From contig JABBCA010000067.1 of the NCBI GenBank assembly GCA_018607135.1, positions 1-62,615 of the forward strand: a stretch of 62,615 nucleotides of DNA, given 5' to 3'. Positions 27,050-35,672 of this stretch are shown in pieces (positions within the stretch are counted from its first letter, which is position 1; every line of letters starts with the position of its first letter). Source of the stretch: Opitutales bacterium. Lineage in GTDB: Bacteria; Verrucomicrobiota; Verrucomicrobiia; Opitutales; Coraliomargaritaceae. A program made the translations under genes and the position numbers. The notes below the pieces were generated by a model, which was not told the DNA's origin, did not search any database, and saw nothing but the letters and a program-made list of their open reading frames with translations.

Positions 27050-27937
27050 GACTCCAGGCAGTCCAACTAAATGTCTGTGCAAAGAGGCGTCATGTATTTG
27101 CGCGCTTGAAACTGGTGTCAACAATGAGGTCATCGCGCAGCTTACGAGTTCCAAGCGCCTAGGTTTCCTAGGCTGAGGAAATTGATGATGAGACTGGGGA
27201 TGCATACAGTGGCCCACTTCTCTGTAAAAAGCTCCTGCAATTCGAATTGACACTCTAGAACGATAGGGAATTGTGCGGTATCCAAATGAAGCGCTTTGGT
27301 AGTAACGATCAGCAAGCGCTAACAAACCCTTCACCGCAGTTTTCAGCTGTGTAGCCACTGCCGTATTGGCTTCAAGTATTTGCTGCGGAGTATTTACTTC
27401 AGGCAACCATGCGGCGGGAATATAAATACGCTCACGCTCCGCGTCTTCAAGCACGTCTCGACTGATATTACTCAGTTGCATGGCAATGCCCAAATCAATC
27501 GCATGTGCTTTTGCTCGCTCTGAGCGCACATGTAGCAATGGACACAGCATCAAACCAATTACACCAGCGACACCATAACAAAAACGAATCAATGCGCCTT
27601 CATTCTCAATTCGCCGAGGTCCGATGTCATCCAATATGGCCTGTATCAGATACAATAAAGCGTCCTTAGGCACCCCCCAATCGCTCACTAATTTCAAGGC
27701 TTGCTCGACTTCAATGTGCTCTGGCGACTCACTTTTCAGCTGCTGCGAGATCGACAATAAATACTCCCTCGCCTGCGTCGACTCTCCCTCGTCCGCCCAG
27801 TCATCCGCGATTCGACAAAATCGATACAAATCCGCAATCGCTTGCGCTTGGTCTTTAGGCAATAAACGCAAAGGCCAGTAGAAGCTGCGACTTTTACGGC
27901 TTACATACTCAATGGACGATTGATTTGTTTGAATCAT
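27032..27937 (-). CDS. crtB: Phytoene synthase
   Basis: It condenses two GGPP molecules to phytoene. The 301-residue protein has both Asp-rich sites, YRFCRIADDWADE and NISRDVLEDAERERIYIP, and the N-terminal SRSFYWPLRLLP. Squalene/hopanoid synthases of the same superfamily are possible on motif alone, but the 4-bp ATGA overlap with crtI settles the pathway. It is the last gene of crtE-crtI-crtB. Confidence 0.94.
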   Translation of the reverse strand: MIQTNQSSIEYVSRKSRSFYWPLRLLPKDQAQAIADLYRFCRIADDWADEGESTQAREYLLSISQQLKSESPEHIEVEQALKLVSDWGVPKDALLYLIQAILDDIGPRRIENEGALIRFCYGVAGVIGLMLCPLLHVRSERAKAHAIDLGIAMQLSNISRDVLEDAERERIYIPAAWLPEVNTPQQILEANTAVATQLKTAVKGLLALADRYYQSASFGYRTIPYRSRVSIRIAGAFYREVGHCMHPQSHHQFPQPRKPRRLELVSCAMTSLLTPVSSAQIHDASLHRHLVGLPGVSITSP

Positions 27938-29412
27938 GTGCCGCGCACAGCGATCAGATCGCCAACAATTTTTGCAGAATTCAAGACCCCAGGCATCCCT
28001 GCGCCTGGATGTGTTCCCGCCCCAGTAAAATATAAATTCTTAACGCTGCTACAGAGATTATGATATCGAAACCATGCCGATTGTGTCAAATCTGGGCTAA
28101 TCGAAAACCCAGCTCCGTATGAACTGTGGAAACGGTCCCTAAAATGAATAGGTGTCGTATAAAAGCTATCGCCGATTTCAGAACTCAACCCTGGCATAAA
28201 ACGCTGCTCTAAAGTGCGGATTGTGTTTGCCTCTAATTGAGCGCCCATCTGCCCCCAGTCCGTGTTCGCATCGATCTTCAAATTAGGCACTGGCACCAAG
28301 GCGTAGTAGGATTCACCGCGACTTCCAGCAATAGGCTGAGTCGCTGCGGGTCGGTGTAGATAAATATTCGGTTCATCACTGATTTGTCCACCTCGAGTAA
28401 TCGCCTCCAACGACCCCTCGTAATCGGATTGTAAAACAATCGTATGGTGGGCCACCGACTCATAAGTGCAGCGTGTATTAAAAAATAAGACAAACAGGCC
28501 AAACGAGAAACGAGCATGTTTATTTCGCCAACGCCACAGCTTCCCCACCGTCTTCGGCAGCAGGTTATCATAAGCCCAAGCTGGGTCCATATTGCTAGCA
28601 AAGAGCTCCCCTTCGATCCGCTCACCACTGTCTGTCCGCACTGCGGTGATACGATCTCGATTCAATTCTAATGCATCCACAGAAGCATTCATAACAAATT
28701 CGACTCCGTGCCTTTCCAATAAGCTGACTAGCGCTTCAACTAAAGCGCCGGTTCCACCTTTTGCATACCAAACACCCCACTTCTGCTCCAAGGTATGGAT
28801 CAATCCATAGATAGCTGGCGTCTCAAGTGGACTCCCCCCAACCAATAAAGAGGGCGTCGCAAAGACTTGTCGAAGCTTCTCACTTTTGAAGTAACTCGAA
28901 ACCATTCCGTATAAACTACGATACGCACGCGTCTTTACAATAAAGGGCAGCTCTCGCAACATAGATCCTACTCGATGAAACGGCGCAGCACCCAACTGCT
29001 CATACCCTCGCTCAAATAATTTAGCGGAGTAGGCACTAAATTGACGGTAGTGATCCAACTCCCCTGGAGCCACACGCTCGATCTCCGCATAGAGTGCATC
29101 GCCACTACCATAGTTGAAGTAATCTCCATCTGGAAAACTGTAGCGATACCAGGGTGTCACTGGTAAGAACTCTACATGGTCTTCGATACGTTCGCCAAAA
29201 AGCTCAAACAACTCACCAAATAAATAGGGTGCAGTCACAACCGTAGGGCCAGCGTCATAAGTGAAACCAGATTTTTCGAAGGTATGTGCACGCCCACCCA
29301 ACACGGCATTACGCTCGACGATCGTGGTCGCGTGGCCCTGCGCTCGCAATCTAGCGGCAATTGCTAAGCCACCGAGGCCGCCTCCAAGCACAACTGCTCG
29401 TTGACAGTTCAT
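27934..29412 (-). CDS. crtI: Phytoene desaturase
   Basis: It is an FAD-dependent four-step desaturase that converts phytoene to lycopene. The 492-residue protein has an N-terminal dinucleotide-binding VVLGGGLGGLAIAARL followed by VERNAVLGGRAHTFEKSGFT and DAGPTVV, and the C-terminal CrtI signature region LYFTGAGTHPGAGMPGVLNS. Both ends overlap neighbours by 4 bp (ATGA), so crtE, crtI and crtB are translationally coupled. Confidence 0.96.
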   Translation of the reverse strand: MNCQRAVVLGGGLGGLAIAARLRAQGHATTIVERNAVLGGRAHTFEKSGFTYDAGPTVVTAPYLFGELFELFGERIEDHVEFLPVTPWYRYSFPDGDYFNYGSGDALYAEIERVAPGELDHYRQFSAYSAKLFERGYEQLGAAPFHRVGSMLRELPFIVKTRAYRSLYGMVSSYFKSEKLRQVFATPSLLVGGSPLETPAIYGLIHTLEQKWGVWYAKGGTGALVEALVSLLERHGVEFVMNASVDALELNRDRITAVRTDSGERIEGELFASNMDPAWAYDNLLPKTVGKLWRWRNKHARFSFGLFVLFFNTRCTYESVAHHTIVLQSDYEGSLEAITRGGQISDEPNIYLHRPAATQPIAGSRGESYYALVPVPNLKIDANTDWGQMGAQLEANTIRTLEQRFMPGLSSEIGDSFYTTPIHFRDRFHSSYGAGFSISPDLTQSAWFRYHNLCSSVKNLYFTGAGTHPGAGMPGVLNSAKIVGDLIAVRGT

Positions 29413-30320
29413 ACGCGCTCTGACTTCGCTTGAGCGCGTAGCAAGGCATCAATCTGCTGCTGCATGCCGCGTTCAACTTCATTAAAAATCATCCGAGTAG
29501 CCGCCGGTAAAACCGACTTCATCGTATCGATTCGCATGAAGCACTCCCGCATCCAAGCGACCATAGTGACTGCTTCGCTACCGACAAAGTCTCTTTCCGC
29601 GACTCGGGCAAATGTCCATTCAGCATTGCGATTATCGGAGGGCTTTTCACGTCCGCGCTTACAGCCCAAACAGTCAAATAAGTCATCCATAATTTGATAC
29701 GCTAAACCAAACTCAACTCCTATCGAAACAGCCAACTTACACTCGCGCTCACGGTCCGCCAAAATTAACGCCATCTCCACAGGCAGTGCGAACAACATTC
29801 CCGTTTTTAACCGTGACCATTCCATGCACGCATCCAAGGTGCACGACATCCCTGACTCACAATCCAGTTGAGCCGATTGACCACGACTCGCATTTAAAAT
29901 GACCTGCGAGAGCAGCTGTATTAAACGCACCTTGCTCCTAGACGCTATTTCCAGATTGGCTAAGCAATCATAAGCCTCGGCGATGAGCACATCCCCAAAT
30001 AGCAGTGCTTGGGAAGCACCTAAAACTGCATATCCACTCGGACGCCCGCGACGCTCGAAATCATGGTCCATAATATCGTCATGGATCAAGCTCGCATTGT
30101 GGATCAATTCGACTGCGAGGGCTGCTGATAGAGCCGTTTCCGCCTCTACTTCAAACGCTTCACATAGCTCAATTAATAAACTCCCCCTGAAGTAACTTCC
30201 ACCAAGAATGAGAGTTTCCGCGTTCCACCGATCCAATTGGCGGACAGTAATCAATCGACTCATCTCGGCTTCAAGAGTCGAGGCATGCCGGCTAAGGGTG
30301 TTGGGGCTAAGTTGTGACAT
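29409..30320 (-). CDS. crtE: Geranylgeranyl diphosphate synthase (trans-prenyltransferase)
   Basis: It makes the C20 precursor for phytoene. The product has the first Asp-rich motif in HNASLIHDDIMDHD and the second in YQIMDDLFDCLG, plus the conserved lead GGSYFRGSLLIELCEAF. Chain length cannot be read confidently, but context calls for GGPP. I placed the start at ATG 30320 (MSQLSPNTL); the frame extends upstream to 30389 without family-like sequence. Confidence 0.93.
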   Translation of the reverse strand: MSQLSPNTLSRHASTLEAEMSRLITVRQLDRWNAETLILGGSYFRGSLLIELCEAFEVEAETALSAALAVELIHNASLIHDDIMDHDFERRGRPSGYAVLGASQALLFGDVLIAEAYDCLANLEIASRSKVRLIQLLSQVILNASRGQSAQLDCESGMSCTLDACMEWSRLKTGMLFALPVEMALILADRERECKLAVSIGVEFGLAYQIMDDLFDCLGCKRGREKPSDNRNAEWTFARVAERDFVGSEAVTMVAWMRECFMRIDTMKSVLPAATRMIFNEVERGMQQQIDALLRAQAKSERV

Positions 30321-30694
30321 AAACTGGATTTTGTATTCACTGATAATTGTGCGATATTTACAAATGTAATCGCCCTGCAATGATAACATTAATTAAATAA
30401 TGAGCCATCTAAAATCAGATGATTGAGGGCGCACTTTTATGTAAAATTACCGTATAAAATGCTTAAAGTTTTAGACTGGCATCTTTAATTAATCGAGAGA
30501 ACTTCGTAGACATCTTAGGGATTCATTCAATGAACCGCCTTTGTTACGATGTAGCGTCGAATCGAAAACGAATCTTCCCGCGCGATTCAACTACTGAATT
30601 TGTCAACCGCTGAAGATCGTTCTCTAGGAGTTGTCGATTTAACCAACACGCTAGCGACCGCTCGGCCTCGAAAGGTTTTATCGGCTACAAAGCA
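30321..30694. other. Intergenic region between crtE and marR
   Basis: It holds the crtE promoter side (AT-rich near 30345-30480) and then 200 bp of unremarkable sequence downstream of marR. I see no clear operator like those at 31162 and no gene. Confidence 0.4.
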
Positions 30695-31144
30695 TCATTC
30701 TAATTTGTCATAGATCGAGTCGAGCACTCGGCAACACGTCTTAATGTCGTCGCTATCCGGCAGCCAGCCTAGTTCTGCAATAAAAGCATTCTCAGACTCA
30801 ATGAGCCTGCCTACAGTGCGTCTTCCCCTACTCGTTAAAGCGATGAGCAATGAACGCTTATGTAATGGGTTCTCTTTGGCTATTAAATAACCCGCTTCGG
30901 ATAGTTCATTAACTTGAATTTGAACAATTTGTCGACTTACAGAGCGCACAGCTGCCAATACTGGAACAGTCTGCGGGCCGTCTCGATCAATGTCTAAAAG
31001 TAGCGTGCGCTTAGGCGCACTCAATTCAGTATGTTGATGAATCTGATCCGTGGTATACCGCAAACGATTGTAGGTGCGGCGAATCGAGTTCGCCAAAACA
31101 TGCATTTGTTGAAGACTGGTTTTTTTGCTCATTTTAAGAGGCAT
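30695..31144 (-). CDS. MarR-family transcriptional regulator
   Basis: The 149-residue winged-helix dimeric regulator has ELSAPKRTLLLDIDRDGPQTVPVLAAVRSVSRQIVQIQVNELSEAGYL as recognition region and the wing NPLHKRSLLIALTSRGRRTV. It is divergent from the large MFS-acyltransferase-ligase gene, and the shared 89-bp gap carries two near-identical dyads, so it very likely represses itself and that gene. Whether it also controls the crt genes is unknown. Confidence 0.9.
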   Translation of the reverse strand: MPLKMSKKTSLQQMHVLANSIRRTYNRLRYTTDQIHQHTELSAPKRTLLLDIDRDGPQTVPVLAAVRSVSRQIVQIQVNELSEAGYLIAKENPLHKRSLLIALTSRGRRTVGRLIESENAFIAELGWLPDSDDIKTCCRVLDSIYDKLE

Positions 31145-31161
31145 ACATACAAAGTCCTTTT

Positions 31162-31178
31162 TGACAACAAAATTGTCA
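31162..31178. promoter_or_regulatory. MarR operator 1
   Basis: TGACAACAAAATTGTCA is a perfect 6-5-6 inverted repeat (TGACAA/TTGTCA), 18 bp upstream of the marR start codon. Confidence 0.8.
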
Positions 31179-31186
31179 TATTATGT

Positions 31187-31203
31187 TGACAATAATATTG
31201 TCA
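31187..31203. promoter_or_regulatory. MarR operator 2
   Basis: TGACAATAATATTGTCA has the same 6-5-6 dyad as operator 1, with centres 25 bp apart. It lies 31 bp before the start of the large gene at 31234. Confidence 0.8.
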
Positions 31204-31233
31204 TATATTTTTTTTAAATTCTAAACATTATTT

Positions 31234-34200
31234 ATGAACACAGATACCAAACAAACCTTACCTAAAACATTTTGGTGGCATAACTTAACACAATTCGGTG
31301 GAGCAATGAATGATAACATCTTCAAGCTACTGATGGTGTATGCCCTGATAGCCTGGACTGGATCCGAATCATCTGCGAACGTGCTCGCATCGGTCGGACT
31401 AGTGTTTGCCCTGCCGTTCATTTTAATTGTTCCTATAGCTGGAAACTTTGCTGATAAATTTAGTAAGCGCTCACTAATTGTGATACTCAAAGTCGTTGAA
31501 CTCTGTGTGATGAGCTTCGGCATTTTAGCACTCGCATTAAAAATACCCACCCTACTCTACGTAACCATGTTCCTAATGTCTTCGCAGAGTGCATTTTTTG
31601 GACCCTGTAAATATGGCATCCTGCCCGAACTTGTTGGAAACGAACGTCTGTCGAAGGCAAATGGCGCCATTCAGTTGTTCACTTTTTTAGCCATCATCGC
31701 AGGCACGGTAATTGCCCCAGAACTCAGCCTACTTCTCGAAGAACGTTACGCACTTGCCGGAGCAATCTGTTTAGTCATCGCTGGACTGGGATTGGCTGCG
31801 GCCATTCAAATTGAACCGACCGCTGCGCATCCTCAACGCAAATTAAGTATCAATGGTTTTGGTGCGGTGTTCAAAACGTTGAGTTTAGTGCGAAAAGATA
31901 GCTACATGACGCTCGCTTTTCTAGCGATGACAGTCTTTTCGCTAGCAGCAGCGTTCATTCAACTCAACGTGTTGGATTATGGTTTTGAACACCTCGACTT
32001 ACAGGCCGAAGAAGCCACTCGCCTTTTTTTGCTCACTGCTGTCGGCATTGGAATAGGTTCTACGCTGGCAGGATGGCTGAGTGGGCGATCCATCGAATTT
32101 GGTATCGTTCCCATTGGTGCCGCGCTAATGAGCTTGAATTTAATTCTACTTGGCACTTCAAGCCACGGCTCGATCACGATGTCCGCAATCAACATGTTCT
32201 TCATTGGATTTGGCGCAGGCCTCTTTATTGTGCCACTGACTTCCTTTATTCAATATCGGAGTCCCAAAGACCACTTAGGCTCCATACAAGCTGCACACTC
32301 TTTCCTTAACTGGATCGGCATTCTTCTCGCTAGTGGTTTGATCTATCTAAACTCATCCATCTTTGAATGGACGGCCCAACATGGATTTCTACTGCTTGGC
32401 CTAACTCTACTCACACTCGCGATTATTAGCCTATGCGTGTTACCAGATTTCTTCGCTCGTTTCCTCGGGATGATAGTCACCCGCGTGTGCTATAAATACA
32501 AAGTGCGTGGCCTAAACAATGTGCCTGCAAATGGCGGAGCGCTCATTGTCTGCAATCACGTCAGTATGTTGGACGCCATCCTAGTTACCTCTAGCCAGCA
32601 ACGTAGAGTTCGAATGCTGATGTCGCGAGCATACTACGATAACGCGAGCTGGTTTGTTCAAAAGATCGCAGATTTAGCCAAGGTAATTTTAATTCATAGC
32701 GGAGACAATCCAAAGCAGTTATTAAAGTCACTTAAGACAGCTCGTGCGGCTCTTGATGAAGGTTACCTTGTCTGTATATTCGCAGAGGGCGCGTTAACTC
32801 GAACAGGCATGATGCGCCCTTTCAAGCCGGGCTTTGAGCGTATTGTAAAAGGAACGAATTACCCAATTATTCCTGGCTATATTGGGGGTGTTTGGGGCAG
32901 TTTGACGAGTTACTACAAGGGCAATCCAAAACTCAGTATACTCAGCGAACCACGTTATCCAGTGAGCATACACTTCGGTGAGCAGCTCTCGTCCACATCT
33001 TCTGCTTTTGAGGTTCAACAAGCAGTCAATGAACTCTCCGCTGAGTCCTTCGACATACAAAAGGACAATGAACGCAACCTCGCCCACAAGTTCATTCAAT
33101 CCGCCCGCCAAAACTGGAACAAGCTCGCCATCGCAGATAGCAGCGGAACCGAGTTGAAATATGGTGAACTCTTAACTGCAAGCTTGTTACTTAAACAGCG
33201 TATTTTCGAGCAAACCCATTCGGATGAAGACAATATTGCGATTCTACTTCCCCCGGGCAGTGGATCTGCTCTCAGCAATCTGGCGCTCACTCTAGGTCAA
33301 CGGATCCCCGTTAACCTCAACTACACGGCTTCACCAGCAAGCTTAGAATCGGTATATGAGCAGTGCTCCATTCGATCCATCATTACCTCAAAGGTATTCT
33401 TAGAACGCTTTCCCGACTTACCCCTGAGTAGCAATATTCTCTATATTGAAGAACTCCTAGGAGGATTTGATAACCATACAAAAGTCCGAGCCGCTCTGAA
33501 AGCTCGTTTTGCACCGCGCAGTTCACTTTTGCCTAGTGAACTTAAAGCCGACTCACTCGCGACCATCCTCTTTTCCAGTGGATCTACTGCGGAGCCAAAA
33601 GGTATTATGCTCAGTCATCATAACCTGCTTTCCAATATCGAATCCTTCCGTAGTGTGCTCACACCCCAGCGCAAGGATGTGATGCTGACCGCACTACCTT
33701 TTTTCCACTCTTTTGGATATACGGCCACTTTTTGGTTTCCTCTACTTTCTGGCATTACGACTACGTGTCACACCAATCCACTCGAGGGTGAGGCTATTGG
33801 TAAACTCGCACAAAAGTATAATGCCAGCTTACTACTCACCACGCCGAGCTTTTTGATGGCCTATGCTCGCAAGGTGAAACCAGAGCAGTTTGCGCATCTA
33901 CGCTATGTATTTACTGGAGCCGAAAAACTTCAGCCGCGCGTTGCCGATCTATTTGAAAAGCGCTTTGGCACACGTCCACTTGAAGGTTATGGAGCCACCG
34001 AGCTTGCACCAGTTTGCGCGCTTAGCCTGCCCAACGTCACTATCGACAATCTCGAGGAAACCGGAAATCGACCCAACCGCCTAGGTCGGACCCTTCCAGG
34101 TATCGCAATGAAGATCATACATCCCGAGACAAAAGAGATAGTTGAACCAGGGGTTGAAGGCCTAATCTGCGTCAAAGGACCCAACGTCATGCTCGGATAC

Positions 34201-34623
34201 CTCAATCGCGACGATTTGACCAAAGAAGCAATCACGGATGGTTGGTATAATACTGGCGATATCGGATTGATGGATGATGACGGTTTTTTTGCAATCACTG
34301 GGCGACTTTCGCGGTTCAGTAAAATCGGTGGTGAAATGATTCCTCATGGTGCAATAGAAGAAGCCTTATTACCATTGCTCAACTGTGAGCCGACTCAACT
34401 CGCAGTAATCGCGATTCCTGACGAACGCAAAGGAGAAAAACTATACGTGCTACACACCCTGCCCGATCTCGCCGAATCGTCGGTTCGCGATCTACTAAGA
34501 GAGACTGAGATTCCTAATCTCTGGAAGCCGAATCCTAAAGACTGGAGATACCTCAAGGAGCTCCCAATGTTAGGAACCGGAAAGTTGGATTTCAGAAAAT
34601 TGAAGTCACTGTGTAATGACTGA
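31234..34623 (+). CDS. MFS transporter - PlsC acyltransferase - acyl-ACP/CoA synthetase fusion (LplT-Aas type)
   Basis: This 1129-residue three-part membrane protein joins lysophospholipid uptake and re-acylation. An MFS part (about 1-400, twelve helices; NDNIFKLLMVYALI is LplT-like) is followed by an acyltransferase (about 410-600) with CNHVSMLDAIL (NHx4D) and FAEGALTRTG, and an AMP-forming ligase (about 620-1129) with LFSSGSTAEPKGIMLSHHN, EGYGATELAPV and WYNTGDIGLM. In E. coli these are LplT and Aas. It may rescue lysolipids or import fatty acids into the envelope. Control by the divergent MarR through paired operators is likely. Confidence 0.9.
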   Translation: MNTDTKQTLPKTFWWHNLTQFGGAMNDNIFKLLMVYALIAWTGSESSANVLASVGLVFALPFILIVPIAGNFADKFSKRSLIVILKVVELCVMSFGILALALKIPTLLYVTMFLMSSQSAFFGPCKYGILPELVGNERLSKANGAIQLFTFLAIIAGTVIAPELSLLLEERYALAGAICLVIAGLGLAAAIQIEPTAAHPQRKLSINGFGAVFKTLSLVRKDSYMTLAFLAMTVFSLAAAFIQLNVLDYGFEHLDLQAEEATRLFLLTAVGIGIGSTLAGWLSGRSIEFGIVPIGAALMSLNLILLGTSSHGSITMSAINMFFIGFGAGLFIVPLTSFIQYRSPKDHLGSIQAAHSFLNWIGILLASGLIYLNSSIFEWTAQHGFLLLGLTLLTLAIISLCVLPDFFARFLGMIVTRVCYKYKVRGLNNVPANGGALIVCNHVSMLDAILVTSSQQRRVRMLMSRAYYDNASWFVQKIADLAKVILIHSGDNPKQLLKSLKTARAALDEGYLVCIFAEGALTRTGMMRPFKPGFERIVKGTNYPIIPGYIGGVWGSLTSYYKGNPKLSILSEPRYPVSIHFGEQLSSTSSAFEVQQAVNELSAESFDIQKDNERNLAHKFIQSARQNWNKLAIADSSGTELKYGELLTASLLLKQRIFEQTHSDEDNIAILLPPGSGSALSNLALTLGQRIPVNLNYTASPASLESVYEQCSIRSIITSKVFLERFPDLPLSSNILYIEELLGGFDNHTKVRAALKARFAPRSSLLPSELKADSLATILFSSGSTAEPKGIMLSHHNLLSNIESFRSVLTPQRKDVMLTALPFFHSFGYTATFWFPLLSGITTTCHTNPLEGEAIGKLAQKYNASLLLTTPSFLMAYARKVKPEQFAHLRYVFTGAEKLQPRVADLFEKRFGTRPLEGYGATELAPVCALSLPNVTIDNLEETGNRPNRLGRTLPGIAMKIIHPETKEIVEPGVEGLICVKGPNVMLGYLNRDDLTKEAITDGWYNTGDIGLMDDDGFFAITGRLSRFSKIGGEMIPHGAIEEALLPLLNCEPTQLAVIAIPDERKGEKLYVLHTLPDLAESSVRDLLRETEIPNLWKPNPKDWRYLKELPMLGTGKLDFRKLKSLCND

Positions 34624-34702
34624 GTATTAAATAAATACTTCGCATTAAAATATTTAATGTATAAAGATGGAATGATCAAAACTGGTCATCCTAGGTAATA
34701 AA

Positions 34703-34730
34703 TGTTACATGTATTCAAATTCGTGTTACA
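34703..34730. promoter_or_regulatory. Paired TGTTACA motifs ahead of the second Roadblock operon
   Basis: TGTTACA occurs at 34703-34709 and 34724-34730, same orientation, 21 bp apart (two helical turns). The same heptamer, once in each orientation, lies upstream of the rhodopsin operon. The binder is unknown. Confidence 0.35.
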
Positions 34731-34803
34731 GGAATGTGAACTTTTCACTTTTAAACTGTAAATATGAAAAAAAACATAATATAGCGAAGTGCTCATAGTA
34801 AAT

Positions 34804-34819
34804 TGGCATCACTGATGCT
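34804..34819 (+). promoter_or_regulatory. Possible sigma-54 promoter
   Basis: TGGCATCACTGATGCT has GG and GC 12 bp apart as in the -24/-12 consensus TGGCAC-N5-TTGC, with two deviations. The predicted start would fall at about 34830, directly at the ATG, leaving a leaderless mRNA, so it may be chance. Confidence 0.3.
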
Positions 34820-34830
34820 AGTTAAGTGTT

Positions 34831-35139
34831 ATGTTTGAAAATATAGATGTAGCATCATTGGAAGAAGAAGGCTTTATCGGGGCGATCACATGTAATGCAA
34901 ACGGCGCTATACTAGATGCAACCAGTGATGACTTAGAGGTCTTTGGAAGTATTCTCGGATATATCACTCAAGTGGCAGACATGATTGGGGAGCCCTTCGG
35001 CATGGACTCCATCGAGGAAGTGCACTTCGAGAGCGCTAACACGAAAGCGGCCTGCATACCACAAGAAGATGAGACCATTGGCGTGCTTTGTAATAGCAGA
35101 GCTAACATAGAAAACATCCTTAACGAAATAATTAACTAA
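34831..35139 (+). CDS. Roadblock/LC7-like protein, short type, amt operon
   Basis: The 102-residue acidic protein has strand-turn-strand GFIGAITCNANGAILDAT, a helix with LEVFGSILGYITQVADMIGEPFG, then strands and a C-terminal helix (ENILNEIIN). It is the evident paralogue of the gene at 23141 with the same order relative to its long-type partner. It starts a four-gene operon ending in the ammonium transporter. No Shine-Dalgarno-like sequence precedes the ATG. Confidence 0.65.
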   Translation: MFENIDVASLEEEGFIGAITCNANGAILDATSDDLEVFGSILGYITQVADMIGEPFGMDSIEEVHFESANTKAACIPQEDETIGVLCNSRANIENILNEIIN

Positions 35140-35147
35140 AGGACGCT

Positions 35148-35660
35148 ATGATAGAAAAAATTGTTAAAAACGTATTGGAACTTCATGGTGTTGATGGCGC
35201 ATGCATCTTAGACAAGAAAGGTGTTTTACTGCATAATGCGCTCCCAGATTTCTTCCTAGATGATTTCTTGGACGATCTCTCTAGGCGGGTTAAAGCGCTG
35301 TATGAAGCAGTTGATGAAAACTACATGCCGTGTGATGATTACTTGCTAAAATTTCCACAAAAATACATACAATTACGCCGTAGCCGTAATGTTTATTTGT
35401 TAGTTGCGGTCGACCCCAGCGTCAACCTGGTATCTCTACGCATGGTGACTAACTTAGTGCTAAAGCACATCACGCCAAAGGTTCTAAGTGAAATGCGAAA
35501 GCAGCTTGCGAGTGCTGAAACGCTCAATGCAGCGCCACCAGTCGAGAAAGTTCCGCAAGAAGCGGCTCCGCCGACATCCACGCCCGAATCAGCTCCCACA
35601 CGAGGCAACAAAATAGCACGACCTCGTCCCACTAGATCCTTTAGGGGGACCAGATACTAG
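35148..35660 (+). CDS. Roadblock/LC7-like protein, long type with basic tail, amt operon
   Basis: The 170-residue protein has a Roadblock-like core at about 1-115 (LHGVDGACILDKKGVLLHNALP, LSRRVKALYEAVDENYM, VYLLVAVDPSVNLVSLRMVTNLVLK) and a Pro/Ala-rich linker ending in a basic tail (RGNKIARPRPTRSFRGTRY). It aligns along its core with the 23472 protein, including GVTG/GVDG, FLP/ALP and NLLLK/NLVLK. It lies 8 bp after the short partner. Confidence 0.65.
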   Translation: MIEKIVKNVLELHGVDGACILDKKGVLLHNALPDFFLDDFLDDLSRRVKALYEAVDENYMPCDDYLLKFPQKYIQLRRSRNVYLLVAVDPSVNLVSLRMVTNLVLKHITPKVLSEMRKQLASAETLNAAPPVEKVPQEAAPPTSTPESAPTRGNKIARPRPTRSFRGTRY

Positions 35661-35672
35661 TTTACTAGCGCC

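Noticed and set aside
31977-34347. Multiple minus-strand frames within the MFS-acyltransferase-ligase gene
   Set aside because: All are shadows; the plus-strand frame is continuous for 1129 codons with clear motifs.
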